This document shows, in pieces, positions 9,191 through 23,600 of a DNA stretch of 64,000 nt. The stretch lies in NCBI GenBank assembly GCA_016808115.1, contig JAEQBH010007356.1, positions 101,625 to 165,624 on the forward strand. The letters are read 5' to 3'. Source of the DNA: Tetrastigma voinierianum (taxonomy: Eukaryota > Streptophyta > Magnoliopsida > Vitales > Vitaceae). A model generated the notes under the pieces. That model made no database searches, was not told the origin of the DNA, and was given only the letters and a program-made list of their open reading frames with translations. A program made the position numbers and the translations under genes. The number at the start of each line of letters is the position of its first letter. Position 1 is the stretch's first letter.

Positions 9191-12100
9191 ATTTAGGGGT
9201 GGATTGGAATGGTTTGGGGTGTGTGTAGGAAGTGTGGGGTGATCCATGGATTAAAGTGAGGAAGAATGCTGAAGAAAAAACACCCATTACAGGCGTGGGT
9301 GTCTTCTACGGTGAGAAGTGATTCTGCCGGTAGAACTTCGAATTCTCTGGTCATTTTGGCCAGAGTCACCGGTGAAGTTAAGTTTACCAGGTGGGACTTC
9401 ATTCTGGTTTCTGTTCATTTGATTTTTCGTATTTACTAGCCATAACATCATTTCTTATCAGTTTGGAGTGATTCAAGTGGTCATAAAATAGACTTCAGAA
9501 GACTCAATATTAATTTAATAAGTATCTCTAATTCTTATGACTCTAGATAATAAGCCAAAATTAATAGAAGTGGGAACATGTATGACCATTTTCTGCATCA
9601 GTTCCAGTTTATAGAGTGGTCAGAGTTTGTTTGGGGACATGTCCCGGAGTTTGGTGCTCCGGTTGGAATTGATTCAATTGGAATGAACCCTTATCTGTCA
9701 GATTTAAAAGGACACAAATAACCGAGTGTAAATGTGGAAATCTGCTGGAAAGAATTAATACCGCCGACTATCCGCCCGGTGCGTCGGTGGCCGACTAGTT
9801 GGCATGATACCGCCAACTTGATTTGGGAATCGATTGGATTGATTCGATTCTACGAATGCGTAAGATTCGCTGAAGAATAAAGAATCGTAGTTAAGTACCA
9901 GTTACGTGCTCATCGCTACCTTACCCGATGTTTGGAATCGATCTATCGCGGGCGTGCTCGTAGCCGTTATGTGCTCTGTATAAGATAATGATTATTGAAC
10001 TCATATAATTGTAAAATTGCCTAAGACCGATTATTGAATGCCGGCACTCACGATCGATAACTAGCACATTAGTACTTGATCTTTCTCACGATTAATCTGG
10101 CGCCTTTGAAACCCCAGCACATTAGTACTTAATTACTCTCTGACAGTTAATCTTTACGACTCTACGGCAAATCTTGACACCGTTGCCAATTACTCTCTCA
10201 CACCAGTTAAGTCTGGCGGCGCTCTCACGATGCATACTATACCTTGGTGCTTATTTTAGTATTTGTGTCACCTCTATTCCGTGTTCTTTGGTCTAGGTAA
10301 TCCTAACATAATTTATATGATAAGACTCTGAATGACTGAATAAAATGAATGCTGTGCGATCCCAGATGTACCTCGGAATACCTCTGTGCTCAATGATGGA
10401 TGTGCCTAAGTTGCATACGTATATCTTATGTAGTACTCTGCAGATTACCCTCTGTATTTGCTCTATAGTACTGGAATTTGCTTGTATCTGCATATCTCTT
10501 TCAGCAGACCTCAGTTTTGTAAACTAAGAGCTCTGTAACTCCTGTACAGTCAGGATAAGTATAAGTCCGATGGTCTATAGGTGCTTGAGTATCGGTAACA
10601 CCCGGTATGAGATCAGTTAGTGCCTAAGGGTAACTCATTATCAATAAAATAAATTATAGGATTCTTGTGGTACCTAAAGGGTGCTCTCGTGTGGAAAATA
10701 AATTCTCAGTTAAATGAATCGCAAGGATCTTAAAATTATCGGAAATAAGTATAAGTTCTTGTTAAAGATAAATTTATAAATCTGGTCATTTTCAGATTTT
10801 AATGTGAATCCATGATGAAGTCACAGACTCACTACGAAAGACTAATGTAATATCGTATAAGTGATCCGACCTTGTCTGCTACCATGATCAGGTCTTGAGC
10901 TAGGCTTAATGGAAGTACTACTCCCAGATGTGCAGCCGTAAAAGAATGCAGATCAGAATCACCAGGGTCGGGTTACATATTACAGTATAGATCAGTCAAG
11001 ATAAGAATAAGTCCACAATACACCCTGACTACTTAAGTTAGTAAAGGTAAACTAAGTTAGTAATATGTACATGCAAGATCACGATACATAGCTAGGATTA
11101 CGTAACACCATTATAAGATCGAAATACGATTACCAGTTCCATTAAGACCGATATAAGTTCTGTAAAATAGTATGTCACCATTAGTACATATAAAATCTGA
11201 AATGCATATAGGATTCTGATATATATGAAATCAAATAAATATAAAGTAATGCGGATCTTAAGTGATCAGAAATACGAGATATGACTCATAGCAATACGAT
11301 AGAGAAGATCAAGTAAGACAGGATAGGTTCATGTATAGTACAAATTATAAGATCACGGGGTACTAATGGTTAAAGTGCCTCTTGGTACTCTTTATATCAC
11401 GGGATTGGTTTACAGCGGTACCCTGCGGACATCAGTATAGAAACCGATAAGGATGTTTCAGCTGTTTAGCCGCGATTTATCGGTATGGGTATGGGTGTCG
11501 TTAGACTGGACTTGTTGGGATATAGTCTACGACCATGAGAGTTGTTATCGAACGGGCGTTTGATCCGTTAAATTACTTCGTTGTCGGTATAAAGTTAAGT
11601 TCCGCCGATCTGGATTATAAGATTTAGTGATCTGCGCGGTCTCGAGTTGAATAAGATATCAAGCTAGTGGATGGTATAAGTTCTTTGTAGCTCCTCTGGG
11701 GTCGGACTCGCTCGATGCGTTATCCCGAGAAATCAGATAAGAATAAGATCAGAGTATTTCTCGTGCTGGACCTGCGGATAAAGAATAAGTTTATCATGGT
11801 ATGGATCAACCGGGATAAGTCTTTGCCATAAGTGTAAGATTCCCGAAAATTAAGTATAAGTTGTTATAAAGTATAAAGTTGAATTTACGTTTATGGGGTC
11901 CCAGATAAGCATAAATGGATCTATAGGAGACATAAGCGTTACTGTTGATAAAATCACAAGTGCAAGTTCGTGGGAATTATTTACATTGGCCCCAGGCTAA
12001 GACCCCAGGCACGAAATCACAGGAAAATCATGGGTTCTGTAAAGAGATGAATTGGATGCCTTGCCTGCATTTGCATATATCTAGTTTATAAGAATAGTCG

Positions 12101-12480
12101 ACCTATTTATATATTGGTTTATAGTTCGCGGTAGTTTTGATATTTGTTTTATTTATAAGTTTATCGCGAGTTGTTATAAATGCATGCATCGATTATAAGT
12201 TATAAAGTACCAAACCACTGCGTAAAACCACCCCAGGTTTTAACTCAGTGCGATCTGGAGAAGGTATGTGACCATTACATCTAACTAGCGTAATTTGGAA
12301 TATTTACTATAAAGGTTCACTACATGCAAGTTCGAATTGCTCGATTTATAAATGTAAAGAGTTCAGTTTGTATAAGTAAATGGGACTGGGTTATATGTAT
12401 GAGTTGATGGACACCCTCACGTGCATTAGTTCTTTTGATTATTACAAGATGTAGGCCCATACCTGATTTTGATTAATTTT
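9190..12480. other. Non-coding repeat-like sequence, probably LTR continuation
   Basis: No gene is recognised. At 10064-10230 there are two to three copies of a ~52-bp unit beginning AGCACATTAGTACTT. Between 10550 and 11900 the word ATAAGTATAAGTTC and close variants recur about every 100-300 bp. The GC-containing segments near 9770-10250 and 11400-11760, broken by AT-rich sequence, look like the interior of a long plant LTR, but no boundary could be fixed. Confidence 0.4.
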
Positions 12481-14400
12481 AAAAAATCAGATTGAGAGTC
12501 AAATTCAATCTACTTTTCAGACTCGGTTCGATCCTTGTCCAGATTGACTGCAAGGATTCGAGGTGTGATAAACTCTCCCTCTTGATGGCTCTTAGGTTTC
12601 TCCATGACCAGTTTGATTGCTACTCATTTTGAGCCATTCTAATTACCACTTGGTAGACGACTTCCACTCATTTGAGGTTAAATCGAGTTTCACCTTTGAG
12701 GCCTTCTTAGATGGAAGTTGGATCTATATCATGGTAGAAACCTCGGTTATCTTTGTTTTTGTTGTTCACCTCCACGTTGCTCCAAGACCCTCTTATGTTT
12801 CACTTTGGTCTCTCTCTTTGACACTTTGGGAGTCTATTTTCTTGATAAAAGTTCATCTAAACTAACTCACTTGCGCGCCGTTTTATTTCATTGTTAAGTG
12901 TTTTGCCTCATGGACTCTACCCTCGAATCGGCGTATTATGGGCTTAGGTGGAAGCTTGGGATTTTTCTTTTATTGGAATGATCTATTTAATTCTAGGAGA
13001 AGAGCCTCCTTCTACTGTAAGGAGTCACAGCTCACCAGTTTGAGAGGAGGAAAAGAAGCCTAGCCAGAACTTCTTTTTCGCTTTAAAAAAAAAAGGTTGG
13101 AACCCTATTAAGCCTTAGTTAAATATTTTTTGGAGAATAAATTAAGGCCTTGGGCCTCTCTTAGGTCCTAATGGTTCTTTAAGTTTATTTTCTTAGGAAT
13201 TTATGGGTCTTCCACGTTGGAGTGGAAGGAATCACAAGTGGTCTTAAAGTTTAAAGGTTTGAAGCCTTGGAAGAATCTTGGCTAGAGTGCAATTTGGGAG
13301 ACAATCTCGGCTTTAGGCCCAATTTCAACTTGAGAGGTGATTCGATTCGAAGGAACTACCGTCCCCGAATATTAACCACTGACTTTCTTTTATTCTTCTT
13401 TTATATAGTTCGAATTTTTATTTTATTTTAAATTGTCTTATATATATATTAGTCAATTAAATTTATAGTCTTATTATTTTATTTTCAACCCCCTTGAGTA
13501 TATTAATTTGCTTTTTGTTTTATTTAATCAAATTAGTTGTTTTATTTTTTTATTTATTTTTTGTTTTACATTTCAATTTATTTTCAGTAACATATGAACC
13601 TCACCCACCCTTAATTTAATAAATCCCCAAATTTAAATATTTTCAGGTTCTCTCATTCCATTTCTCAATTTTGAGTGCTCAAATTTTAAAATTCAAAGTT
13701 CCAAATTTCTCATTTTCCTAAAATTCCAATTTCTATTTTAAAATTCCAAGTCCTCCAAATCTCAAATTTCAAATTTTCAATGTTCCAATTTCCAAATTAC
13801 AAATTCCTAATTCAAAATAAGTGTCATAATTTAAATTCAGTCTAATTTCCAATTCAATTTTAAAGTTTATAATTTCAATTTTAAATTCTGTGTTTAAAAA
13901 TTGAAGCGTCTGATTTAATTTTAAATCTGATTTAAGATTCGATTGTCACAATATGAAATTTTGAAAATTCCATAATTCTAAATTTCAAATTTCAACTTCA
14001 AACTTTAATTTCATGAGACTTCAATTTCAATGGATCTTCAAAATCTGACACCGGTTCGTCTGATTCAGTCTTCCGAATGATCTTGGGGATTGAGATTATC
14101 AATAACGACCTCAGATGAACCGAACAGGTGGTGACCTGTTAATGTGTTTGTTTATATAGTTATGTTTCCTGTCGATCCGAATCGTTGTATTTGTATGCTT
14201 CTTTCTTCTTGATTAGTAATAACCCTGCGTCACTAGTAAGTACTTTGACTTCTCATCTGAAACGCGATTCTTATATATATCTTATGCTTTATATTCCGTT
14301 TATCTTGATATTCGATACAGTTACAGTTAATCAAAAGATATTCTTTGGATTTATTATAAGACCCAGGCTTTGGAACTAGAGTCTTTAAACTTATAATGTC
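12480..14400. other. Unassigned; includes AAATTC-type simple repeats
   Basis: 12500-13400 resembles LTR or untranslated sequence with short open frames only (for example 12617-12865). 13640-14040 consists largely of degenerate AAATTCCAA / TTCAAATTT words, a low-complexity type often found in plant LTRs. No protein family is recognised. Confidence 0.45.
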
Positions 14401-17400
14401 ATTAAGATGATGACATTCCCCGGTTTGACTGTTTTCTGGATATCGTTTTCTTATCAGGAATCACATTTATAGTTTCTTTCTTTATTTGTTTTCTTTAAAT
14501 AAAAGCAAAATATTATGGGCTCCAATCATTTTCAAAATGTTTTCGATAAATGGTCACTTCTTTTCAGTGGAAATACATAATGTAACAAAAAATCGGGTTC
14601 CATCTGTATCAAAGAAAGGCTTGAAGAGATATAGTTGATGATGACTAGGTTGCCAATAAAATGCTTGTATGGGATCGGATTCCATTATACACACTATCTG
14701 ATGTTTACCTGTACATTTAGAGTGTTTGTATTTTACATTTGGGCTTAGAATCTCCTTCCAAGTATAGTCTTCCCAAAATACCCAAATAATAAATCATTTG
14801 AATATCTCTTACTTCTCTATCAGCTTTAGGTTACTTTTATTCATAGTTAAAGTTCATTATATTTTTAGGTCAGAGGAACTGTTTTGTAATGACTAGGTAT
14901 AATTCAAATGTATTGAAGTTTATTGTATCTATTTTAAGTCACAAGGAGACTCAGTTTTTTTTATTGATAAGATTCTATTCAAATGACGTCATATTTTTAA
15001 TTGAAAAAAGAACTTTAATATCAGAAAAAGTTTGTGTTGTTTGGAAATCTGTATGAAACCATACCCAATGATTATACTATATCTATATATTTACTTCTTT
15101 TAAGTACGATGATTCTACAAAAGCCCGATTACAAAAGGGGCAAAAAAAATGAGCGATATCTTTTCGTTAATTTTTTGCGAAAGAAGCCGTGGGTTGTGTG
15201 AAACGGACGAGGTTTACTCCTAATATTCTTTATGACTAAGGCGTGATTATCGATTTGTAGATTTGAAAGATATGTAGTGATGAGTCAGTTCTTTTAATTT
15301 GAAGAAGAGTGATATTAACAAATAGTCTCAGAACTACATTTACCAGTTCTATCACGAGAATTTGTTGTCAGTTTTCTTATTCTATAAATGTGATCGAAAC
15401 AATTTTTGGCCAGGTACGTTTGCAAATAGCTGCAGTTTTTCAAGTTCTGGTATCTCTTTAACAAAAATTTTTTGTAAACTCAATTTGTTTCACACAAATA
15501 TTTACGGTTTTTACTAAATGGCTGAATATTTTTTTTACATAGACGACCAATTTTTAATTTTACATTCTCTTATGAACTAATAAAATAATAGAATAAGAGA
15601 CTAGAGACCCCAATATCAAATAAACTAGGGTGCGATTCATAGGAGGAAAATCTCGGATCAGGGGATCTTCTGATATGGGCATTCTCAGTTCTAAATGAAA
15701 TATCCACCTCCCATGAAGCTGAACTCCTGTAGAAACTGTGGCATACAGGTCAAAGCTCGACTTCATTCTTGCAAGTCAATCTCACTAGAGTATGGATAAC
15801 TGGTGCACCTTATCGGACATGCCGAGGCGGATTATATATAGTTCAAGTGATCCTTTTCAGCAGGAAATCTCATGAGGAAAGTAAATCTGAGCTCTCTTCC
15901 GCTATATTTGCATATGAGTATAAAGGGAGATCTCATCTCTGTTGATGAATCTTCAAAAACAAATAGTGCTCTCAGGACTCTGGTATATCTATTTTGAAGT
16001 GTCTTGTATAGTTTTCCAGATTTGTTATTTAACTTCGATGTCACAACTACCAGGTCTTTTGAGAATAAAGTGAAATGAATGGTTCAGAAGTTGGCACTGT
16101 TGTGCCCAGAGAGGAATGTTATTGTGTGAATCAGCTCCTGGAGGCGTTCAAACATTGAGTTTTTTGGTTTATTGTTTGTTTAGTCAGTTGTTATGATGTA
16201 TCGCCAATTTATTTCATTATTAGTATGACCTTATCTTGTTTGCATAAAATGTTTATATGCTGTCTGTATGTTCTTTTTCTTCTACCATATATTATAATGA
16301 GTGGCAAGTAGCAGTGATGTGTGTGTTTTTTTATACATGATTATAGTTGTGGTCTAAATTGTTGCCAGAATGGACTTTTTTTTTCAGAATGGTTAGTTGG
16401 GGTTGCTGAGATGGGTGTGACCTTCCCAGTCTCCCAGGGATCAGTTCTGATCTAAAATTGACCACGGAATCACTAGTGGATGTCTGATTCACGATGCATT
16501 TCAGAAGGAGTGGTGATCTCATTTTTGTCACGGGGAGTCTCACAGGAATATAACACAATATAACTGTCCAGTCTTATATTATTACAGTTCTCATATATAA
16601 ACTATCCCGAATTAAAATGACTCTGCATTTTCGTTTGTCTCATGACATACATCCAACTATCAGAATTATAATCCATAGCATAAGGTCAAGACATTGCTTG
16701 GAATTTGTACAAGGCCATCTCTATGTTGTCTCTAACCTGCTCATTCACTCTTCTTGCATGTGGGTTCTAAGAGTTCAGTGTTATCTACTGACCCCATATC
16801 ATGGAGTTCTGAGTTCCTATTACTATGTATGGAAATGGAAATGAAGCCAGAAGCGGAAACACTCTGTTCTAAGCGATGGTATGAGGCCGTCTCTCGTCGC
16901 TCCGCAATACGAAATGTTTCATGTGAGATTTGAGCTAATCTCGGTGGTGGAATCGCCTAAATGGTGGTTCTCAGCTCAGAGGTCATATGATCTTCAGAAA
17001 TGAAAGCCAAACTGATTCTAATGATCTGTGATCCTCTCAACTTGGATCTCTGCACCAGACAACTCATGGCCCCAGTCTTGTAGACTCACTTCCATAGGCT
17101 CGTGTGGAAACATTCATTTTCTTTATATGAAGTGTTTGTTGCTTGTTGTAATTCTGTATATAAGTGGTAAGAACATCAGATCATTATGTTTAGTGGACTG
17201 CCCTCGGGTCTTATATCAGATTGGATTTCCTCACCTGGCGATTAGTCAAACTATTTACTGGACCTACCCTCCGATGTATAATGGACCGCTCAGAATGTGA
17301 TTTCACTATTTATTAGTCAACCTCAAATCATTCTCTCAAGAAGCCCTATTTTTCGTTCATAGATTAGGATTACCACGAATAAATCATATTGAATCCATGA

Positions 17401-19500
17401 TGTGGTGAATTTCAATTCTCTTATGCAAAATGCCATATGTCATGCGTATATTAACAATTTAAATCACTTTCAAACATCTTCTGTGTTCCACATTTCATTT
17501 TAAAAATTAGCTCATTTTAATTCAATCCTGTTCGCTCTGAGCAGTTCATGCAAATTACTCGGCCGAACACACTTTCACTGAGTCTTGGTTTTACCGTGTC
17601 ACGGCTGCGTGAGCAGGTAAACCCTCGGGGGTTCATAGTGCATTTTATCATCAACATGATTCCACGTTGTGAACTGCGAAATCCATAGCTAAACCGACCT
17701 CTTCCACCAAATCGAATTTATATAATTGATCACACAATATTCAAACGATCGTGCATTTCTTGCAAACCCTCTCGAAATTCCCGGCCAATTCGGATTCTAA
17801 GGTTGGCGCAGAATCAGCGACCACTCCATTTCAGTCAACTCAAACATTAAATACATAAACAAAGTGCCAAACCAAGTAGGAAGGAAGCCACACCTCACGG
17901 GTTTGTAAAGCTCACAGAGCGATGCCGGTGGTCTGTCAGGTAGGCGGCTTTCATTCTCGGCTGCCAGAAGACTTAGGCGGTCGGGATCTCTGTAATCCAC
18001 AGAAGGTGGGCGTTCTCTTTGCAAACCATAAAATGGCTCGCATCCAATTCCCTTTTGCTTCTCCGTTTGGCTCTTTAAGAGGATGGCCACTGTTCTCTTT
18101 GTCTTTCCTCATTAAACAATTCCAAATGACATTTTATATCATGCTTTCCAGTTTTGACTCGGCACTCTCGGCCTTGGCTCATATTTCTCTCCTTACCATA
18201 CTAGGCACCGTCTGATATTATATCTTTTTGTCACATGTGAATTATCATTTTCATTTTTTACGAAGCGCAAATACTGTAGAAGCGTACAAACTCATTATCA
18301 GGATTGATTATTGAGATTGATTAATAGATTTGCAGAGATAGTTCAAACTAGTTAAATCGGTTCATCTTCGATACTAGGAATAAATTTCAGTTTTCTTAAA
18401 ATTACTATTTGCCTTTTTCGGAGGTGGGATTTCTTCGTATGACGCCGATCCGGGGGTGTGTAGTTGTGTAAAATTGACCACGAAATCCTGTCTCACATCA
18501 CCAGAATACGATACATCGTCAAAATGGCCCTGAAGGCCCATCCTTATTAGAGTGCTCATTTATAAAATAGTTCATTTCAATTAGTATCATTAGTTCTTAA
18601 TCTGGAAGTCAGGTCTCATACGAGAGTTTAAAAGGAACCAAGAAAAATGCAAGATCTGGCCACATACGGGCAGTTTTCTGCCCTCTAAGATCAGGATCCC
18701 GTCCCCATCAAGTCTGATCTGATTTTCAGAAAGCCGTCCAGTGAAGGATGTGGAGCAATGCCCAGTCATGGATTTCTCTTTTTAGTTTACATCAGCCTGA
18801 GTCCTGATACAATGCTTTTTGTTCAACACAATGCTAGTATATGCTCCTTGCATATAATCTTGCTGGTTAATTTCATGCATCATATTTATTCATTTAATAT
18901 GCATGACTTGGCCTCCACCGTTTCACAAAAGGCCTGATACGTGATCCAGCTCTTGGGCCTTTTTGAAGATCTAAGACATATTTATTTCCTGTGTGATGCA
19001 CTCAGCCCCACCCAAATCAAGCCAAATCATACCAAATGATTCGGTGGTGTCCACCACCTCTGGGTTCTTGCTTTCGGTCCAGCTTTTGGGCGAGAGCCCT
19101 GACCATCAAGGCCTCTGACCAGATCACAATCATTTACCTAATATGTGAAAAGTAACAGTAGGAGAAAAAGCAACGCATTACTGGGTTGTCGAAACTCACG
19201 AAATCAAGTACTCACACGTAGCCTCGTGTGGCCCAGCTTACCTCTTCATGTTTGAAGATGATGAAACCACGGTCCGTCATTCGTAGATGTAAAGAAGAGG
19301 CGGGACTTTATCTACTAGAACCACATCTCTGATGTTTGCCGAAAGTGAAAGTATTGAGAAAATGAAGTCTGGAAGATGATCGTTATATATAATTCAAAGT
19401 TTGCTCGTATCTTTCTTTTTGCTTTCTTTTCCTTTTTCGTTTAAATACCGTTTAACTGTTTTTCCTCCCATTCTCTCCTCCATTTTTTGCAGACATTGAT
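14400..19500 (-). other. Unresolved region, possible decayed gene or element on minus strand
   Basis: AT-rich sequence alternating with more balanced blocks at 15600-16050, 16390-16560, 16850-17300, 17800-18100, 18420-18550 and 18640-18760. Minus-strand frames in three of these blocks share pieces: MRSPFILIC near 15930 and MRSPLLLKC near 16520; DSVVNF near 16455 and DFVVNF near 18475, where TAAAATTGACCACG is shared. This could be repeated exons of an old gene or a diverged element interior. I cannot name a family. Confidence 0.3.
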
Positions 19501-20639
19501 ATGGGTTGAAGAGATTTCACTCCCTCCTTCCTCGAGGCCAGTGTGTGTTATCAGATTTCCATCTTTTTAACTAATTCTTAATTTCTTAACATGACCTCCA
19601 CCTTTGGCTTAATGCTTCGTGTGTGGATTATTTCCCTTTATGGCTAATTGTGACCATTCTTCCATGCAGTGTAAATACTCTCTTCGGGTGTGGCGTATCA
19701 GCACATCATAACGCTGCCATTATCCCAGTAGGCCCACCTCGCCTCAGCGTGGGGATGGTAATCTAAGATCCATGAGTCGGCGTGGTGGCTAGTTCGCTGA
19801 GAGGGCTGATTCAACGGTGGGAGTGGACTGCCCCAGGTCATCAAGGATCTAGAAGGTCGAGATTTTATTGAAATGCAGTTTTATCATTTCATAGGAAATC
19901 TAGATTTTCGGAATCTCACAATCTCGGGTCTTATATGATGTTAATTTATGTCGTGTGATTGGGAACATGGGTGAACTTTGCACCTGTATTCAATGATATT
20001 TTGGTAATTTCAATTAACAAGAATTGATGTTGTATATGTTATAAGTTGTGATCTGATTGTTGTAATCATTTCTTGTGAAGTGTTGTGAGTTTGAGTATAA
20101 TAAAGAACATCACTGGCAGATCTCAACAAGTTGAAAAAGCTTAATGGGTGACAATTATAATATATAAATACTTAAAATTCAATATGTTTTTGGAAAATGA
20201 GAACAAAACCATTAATCACTGTGGGAAGAACTCTGGCGGTTAGAGGGTAATAAATGATAATGCTCTGGAGTTTAGTTCATTGATTTAACTGCTGCTCAAT
20301 CATGGAAGAAAGAAAGATTCCCTATGAGGAATCTTAAGTGGATTGATGAATGATGACTTGGTTTATAATGCAATGATTCGGAGTGCTGCCTTGGGTGGCA
20401 TTAAGAAGAATTTTGGAGGGGGACTCATCTCCCAAGCTAGGCGAATTAACTATCTGGAATTGTTGCTTACAAAAAGGTCCCGATAAATCAATGGAGCAGC
20501 ATTTTAAAAACATCATATCAATGCCAGTGTTAATGGGATTGAGTCATTTGGGCATACCATGTAATTGGCGACAGGTTTGAGTTTATAATCGGTCTCTCTG
20601 GTTGAACATATGAAGGTAAACATGAAACATAATGAACAT

Positions 20640-20950
20640 CAGGACTTTTCTTGACACTGTGTCGTTGGACACAGGATGGAGTACCTAGAAGCTAAACCTA
20701 ATATACTCAAGCATAACTACTTATGGTAGCATCAGGTTCCAGAATGTTCTGGTTTTTATGAAAAGGAGAATTTTCAAAAATTACAAAAATGAAAATAGAG
20801 ACGTTTGATGGGAAATGGAAAGGTGATAAAGGGAAGGAAGATTCTGAGCGCCACCAAGAGGCGGTGGGAAAGGATAAGACAAAGTTGACTGCTGCTACAA
20901 TTGTGGCAATATAGATTAATTTTATCAATTGTGTATCTGATGAAAAAGGC
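20640..20950 (+). pseudogene. Copia gag, zinc-knuckle region (broken)
   Basis: After MKIETFDGKWKGDKGKE (about 20788-20840) the frame beginning at 20887 reads CYNCGNID-stop-FYQLC over 20893-20934. Spacing is exactly CX2CX4HX4C, the nucleic-acid-binding knuckle at the end of retroelement gag, but the His position is a TAA stop (20917-20919). The position upstream of a copia integrase fits. The rest of gag (about 20300-20640) is too decayed to read. Confidence 0.7.
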
Positions 20951-21479
20951 ATTATCTTATCTTACCTTCTCGTACAAACTCTATTTATGATATTTTGTTT
21001 CCTGTTGCTGTTTTCTCCATAGCACATCTACCTTATTAGTTTTGTAGACTTAGGGCCCACTTTCCATCTGCATTTGAAGGCGAAAGTAGGTTTGTAGGTT
21101 CCATTGATCTGGAGTGCATCATGATTGGATTTACTTGGGTAATATCGAGGATGAGAGTGGAAAGATTATTTATACAAATTCGATTACGAGGGCGATCTTT
21201 GCCCATGAGTGTTTTCATTCTGCAGAAATTCATTAAACTTAGTCTACATTACTAATCTTTAGACTTGGTTGTTGTTTGAATTTTATAGAAAACTCTGTTG
21301 ACATTTCATATCTGTTTATTTTGGTTGTGGACATATTGCTTGGATGGTTTTATTGTGAACATTAATATATTTGAATCTTTATATGGTGTTATTTTCCTCA
21401 ACCCATTTATTCAGTCAGCAACGATGATTTAAATGTGAATGTAGCAGCATGTATAACTAGATTGGACATATAAATGAAG

Positions 21480-22190
21480 AAAGATGAATGGACTTGCATG
21501 TGATGGTCTATTAAGGGATCGATCAAATTTAGTTGTCCACTTTTGAATATTGCCTCTGGAAGAAAGCCCTGAAAATATGCATTGATAAGCTTGTGGAGAT
21601 ATAGACTTTATTGCAGCTTATCCGATGCACGATGTCTGGACCCGATGAATGGAAGCGACGGTGCCTCATATTTCATTACATTCGCCATATGATGATTAAC
21701 TCATTAATCAGGTCCATTGTCTGTTTCCACGATTTCTGATCAAACATTAGATTGTTTCAACTATTATATTAATGAGGTGGAAAATCAATTCGACGGAAAA
21801 ATCAAAACGTGGAGTAAATCGGGGCCCGATGAATCCTCCGTTCGTTTATGACCTGGGTAATGACTCAAAGAAACATTTTCAGACATATTAACAATGGGAG
21901 CTTCAGTAGCAATGGTGTTGCGAGAAGATCAGAACACTTGGCAGAGTGGTTGGATCAAATGGTGGCTGAGCTGTCGATCTGATGTGGGAGGCCGCTTTGA
22001 TATTTCTTGCACCTTCATGTAGAGTATCTCTTAAGTTGGTATCCTCGACACCTTATAAGTTGGGGCCAATTGAACACAGGTTGGATTGGTGTCAGCAGGG
22101 ATGCGACATATCCATGACACTTCTCACCAATGCTGCGATTCGGACCCGAGGAAAATGTATCTTTACTTTCGATGCCAAACTCTGAGTTTT
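21480..22190 (+). pseudogene. Ty1/copia integrase, degraded
   Basis: Fragments of the plant copia integrase in the right order and on one strand. MNGSDGASYFITF (near 21645-21690) stands for the start of the catalytic core. DCFKLYINEVENQFDGKIKTW (near 21749-21812) is the middle of the core. RVSLKLVSSTPYKLG and a GCD end (about 22022-22110) match the conserved NRVPSKSVSSTPYE...WGCDA region. Stops and frameshifts separate the pieces. It lies between the gag knuckle and the RT, the copia order (gag-PR-IN-RT-RH). Confidence 0.82.
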
Positions 22191-22779
22191 ATATTTATTG
22201 AACGAGGATTTCCATGGACAAATTTACTGCTCGGAAGGTGATCCGCGGGATCATCACTTTTCTTGAAGATCAATTTCTTGAAAAGGATGATGTTGATAAA
22301 AGTCATCTATAACAGGATAATGAACTTTTAAGAAGAATCTTAGATTTAAGTCATGGTTGATGACGTTCTACCATGAAGTAATCATGTTTTAACGTGGAGA
22401 ACATAAAGAGTTAACTAGCCATCTCGATTGGGTGGAGATTTGAGATCAAGAATGAACCGATTTTGGTTGTGTTAAAAGTGATGATGATTCAAATTCTGGA
22501 AAAAAGCATTCGTTCTAGAACTCACCAGTTTCAAGTGGCAATGGAAGCTTCCACATTTGTTTTATAAGTGTTAGTGATTTGAAACCATCAGAAAGAGGCA
22601 TGAGTCATCTCTCAAAAGAAAAATGGTTGCATTTGAAGAAAGCCAAATCCATAACAAAGTAAATCAAGTTTGGAGCTTTAGTTTGATTTTGCACTGTAGA
22701 AAGGCTATTAGGAATGAATGTTCTCAAGATAAAATGTAAGGCGGATGGTTTCTATTGATAGATATGAAAGATGGTCTAG

Positions 22780-23600
22780 TGTGAAAGGTTTATACCCAAA
22801 AAGAAGTATCACTTGAAGAAACTTTCACTATTAATGATTTACCACTATTCGATTTACTTCTATTCTGATGATAATTTAAATTTAGAATTGCATTGAAATG
22901 GATGTAAGCAAACTTTCTTATGATGGAGAGCTAGATGAAATCTATATGGAACCTTCCTTGGTTTCATTATCATAAAGGAATTAAATAAAAAATGCAAAAA
23001 GTTTGCAAGCTTCAAAGAGATCTATATATGGCCTTAAGCAATCATCAAGACAATGGTATCTCAAGGATTTCATAAGGTATGTTTTAACCTTAAGTTTCAA
23101 AATGATTAGTAGGGACCAGTCATTTATTTAAAGGACCTAAATAATAGAATTTGCAATTCTATATTATATATTGATGACATACTAATAGCTAGAAGTAGTA
23201 AAGAAGTATCTTGCTTGGACATCAAGATGGTTGTCCACACATTTTGATATCTACAAGATAGGTGGAAGCCAAATTACATATGCGGTAAAATTAAGAAAAG
23301 AACAATCATGGATTCAAGAAAATTTTGTCTCTTTCACAAGATAATTATCAAAAAAGATTCTTGAGCAGCTTCATATAATTAGTTGCAAACTGGATACTCC
23401 CACATGTGAACGAGAACTTTTAAGTCTTAATGTAACCTAAAATCCACAAGAACGCAGAAGAAAATGTCGAGTTTGTATGCTATTCCTTGGGGTTTAATGT
23501 ATATTATAGATGCCTTTACGTCCGGACCATATGTTTCTTTGTTGGACTTGACTAGCAACCTCAATCTAATCACAGGCTGAGTGGAAAGTTATGAGTTGAG
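22780..23600 (+). pseudogene. Ty1/copia reverse transcriptase, degraded
   Basis: Recognisable motifs in changing frames: ALKWM near 22890 followed by a GELDE.IYME-like stretch; KVCKLQRDLYMALSNHQDNGI-like sequence near 23000, corresponding to KVCKLQKSIYGLKQASRQW; then an intact active-site motif YIDDILIARSSKE (YIDDILIA at 23167-23190), with both catalytic Asp residues. STHFDIKDMGEA-like sequence follows near 23235, and a SSLYAIPWGLMYI stretch near 23470 matches the region before the RNase H domain. Copia order and the YIDDILIA motif identify the superfamily. Confidence 0.9.
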
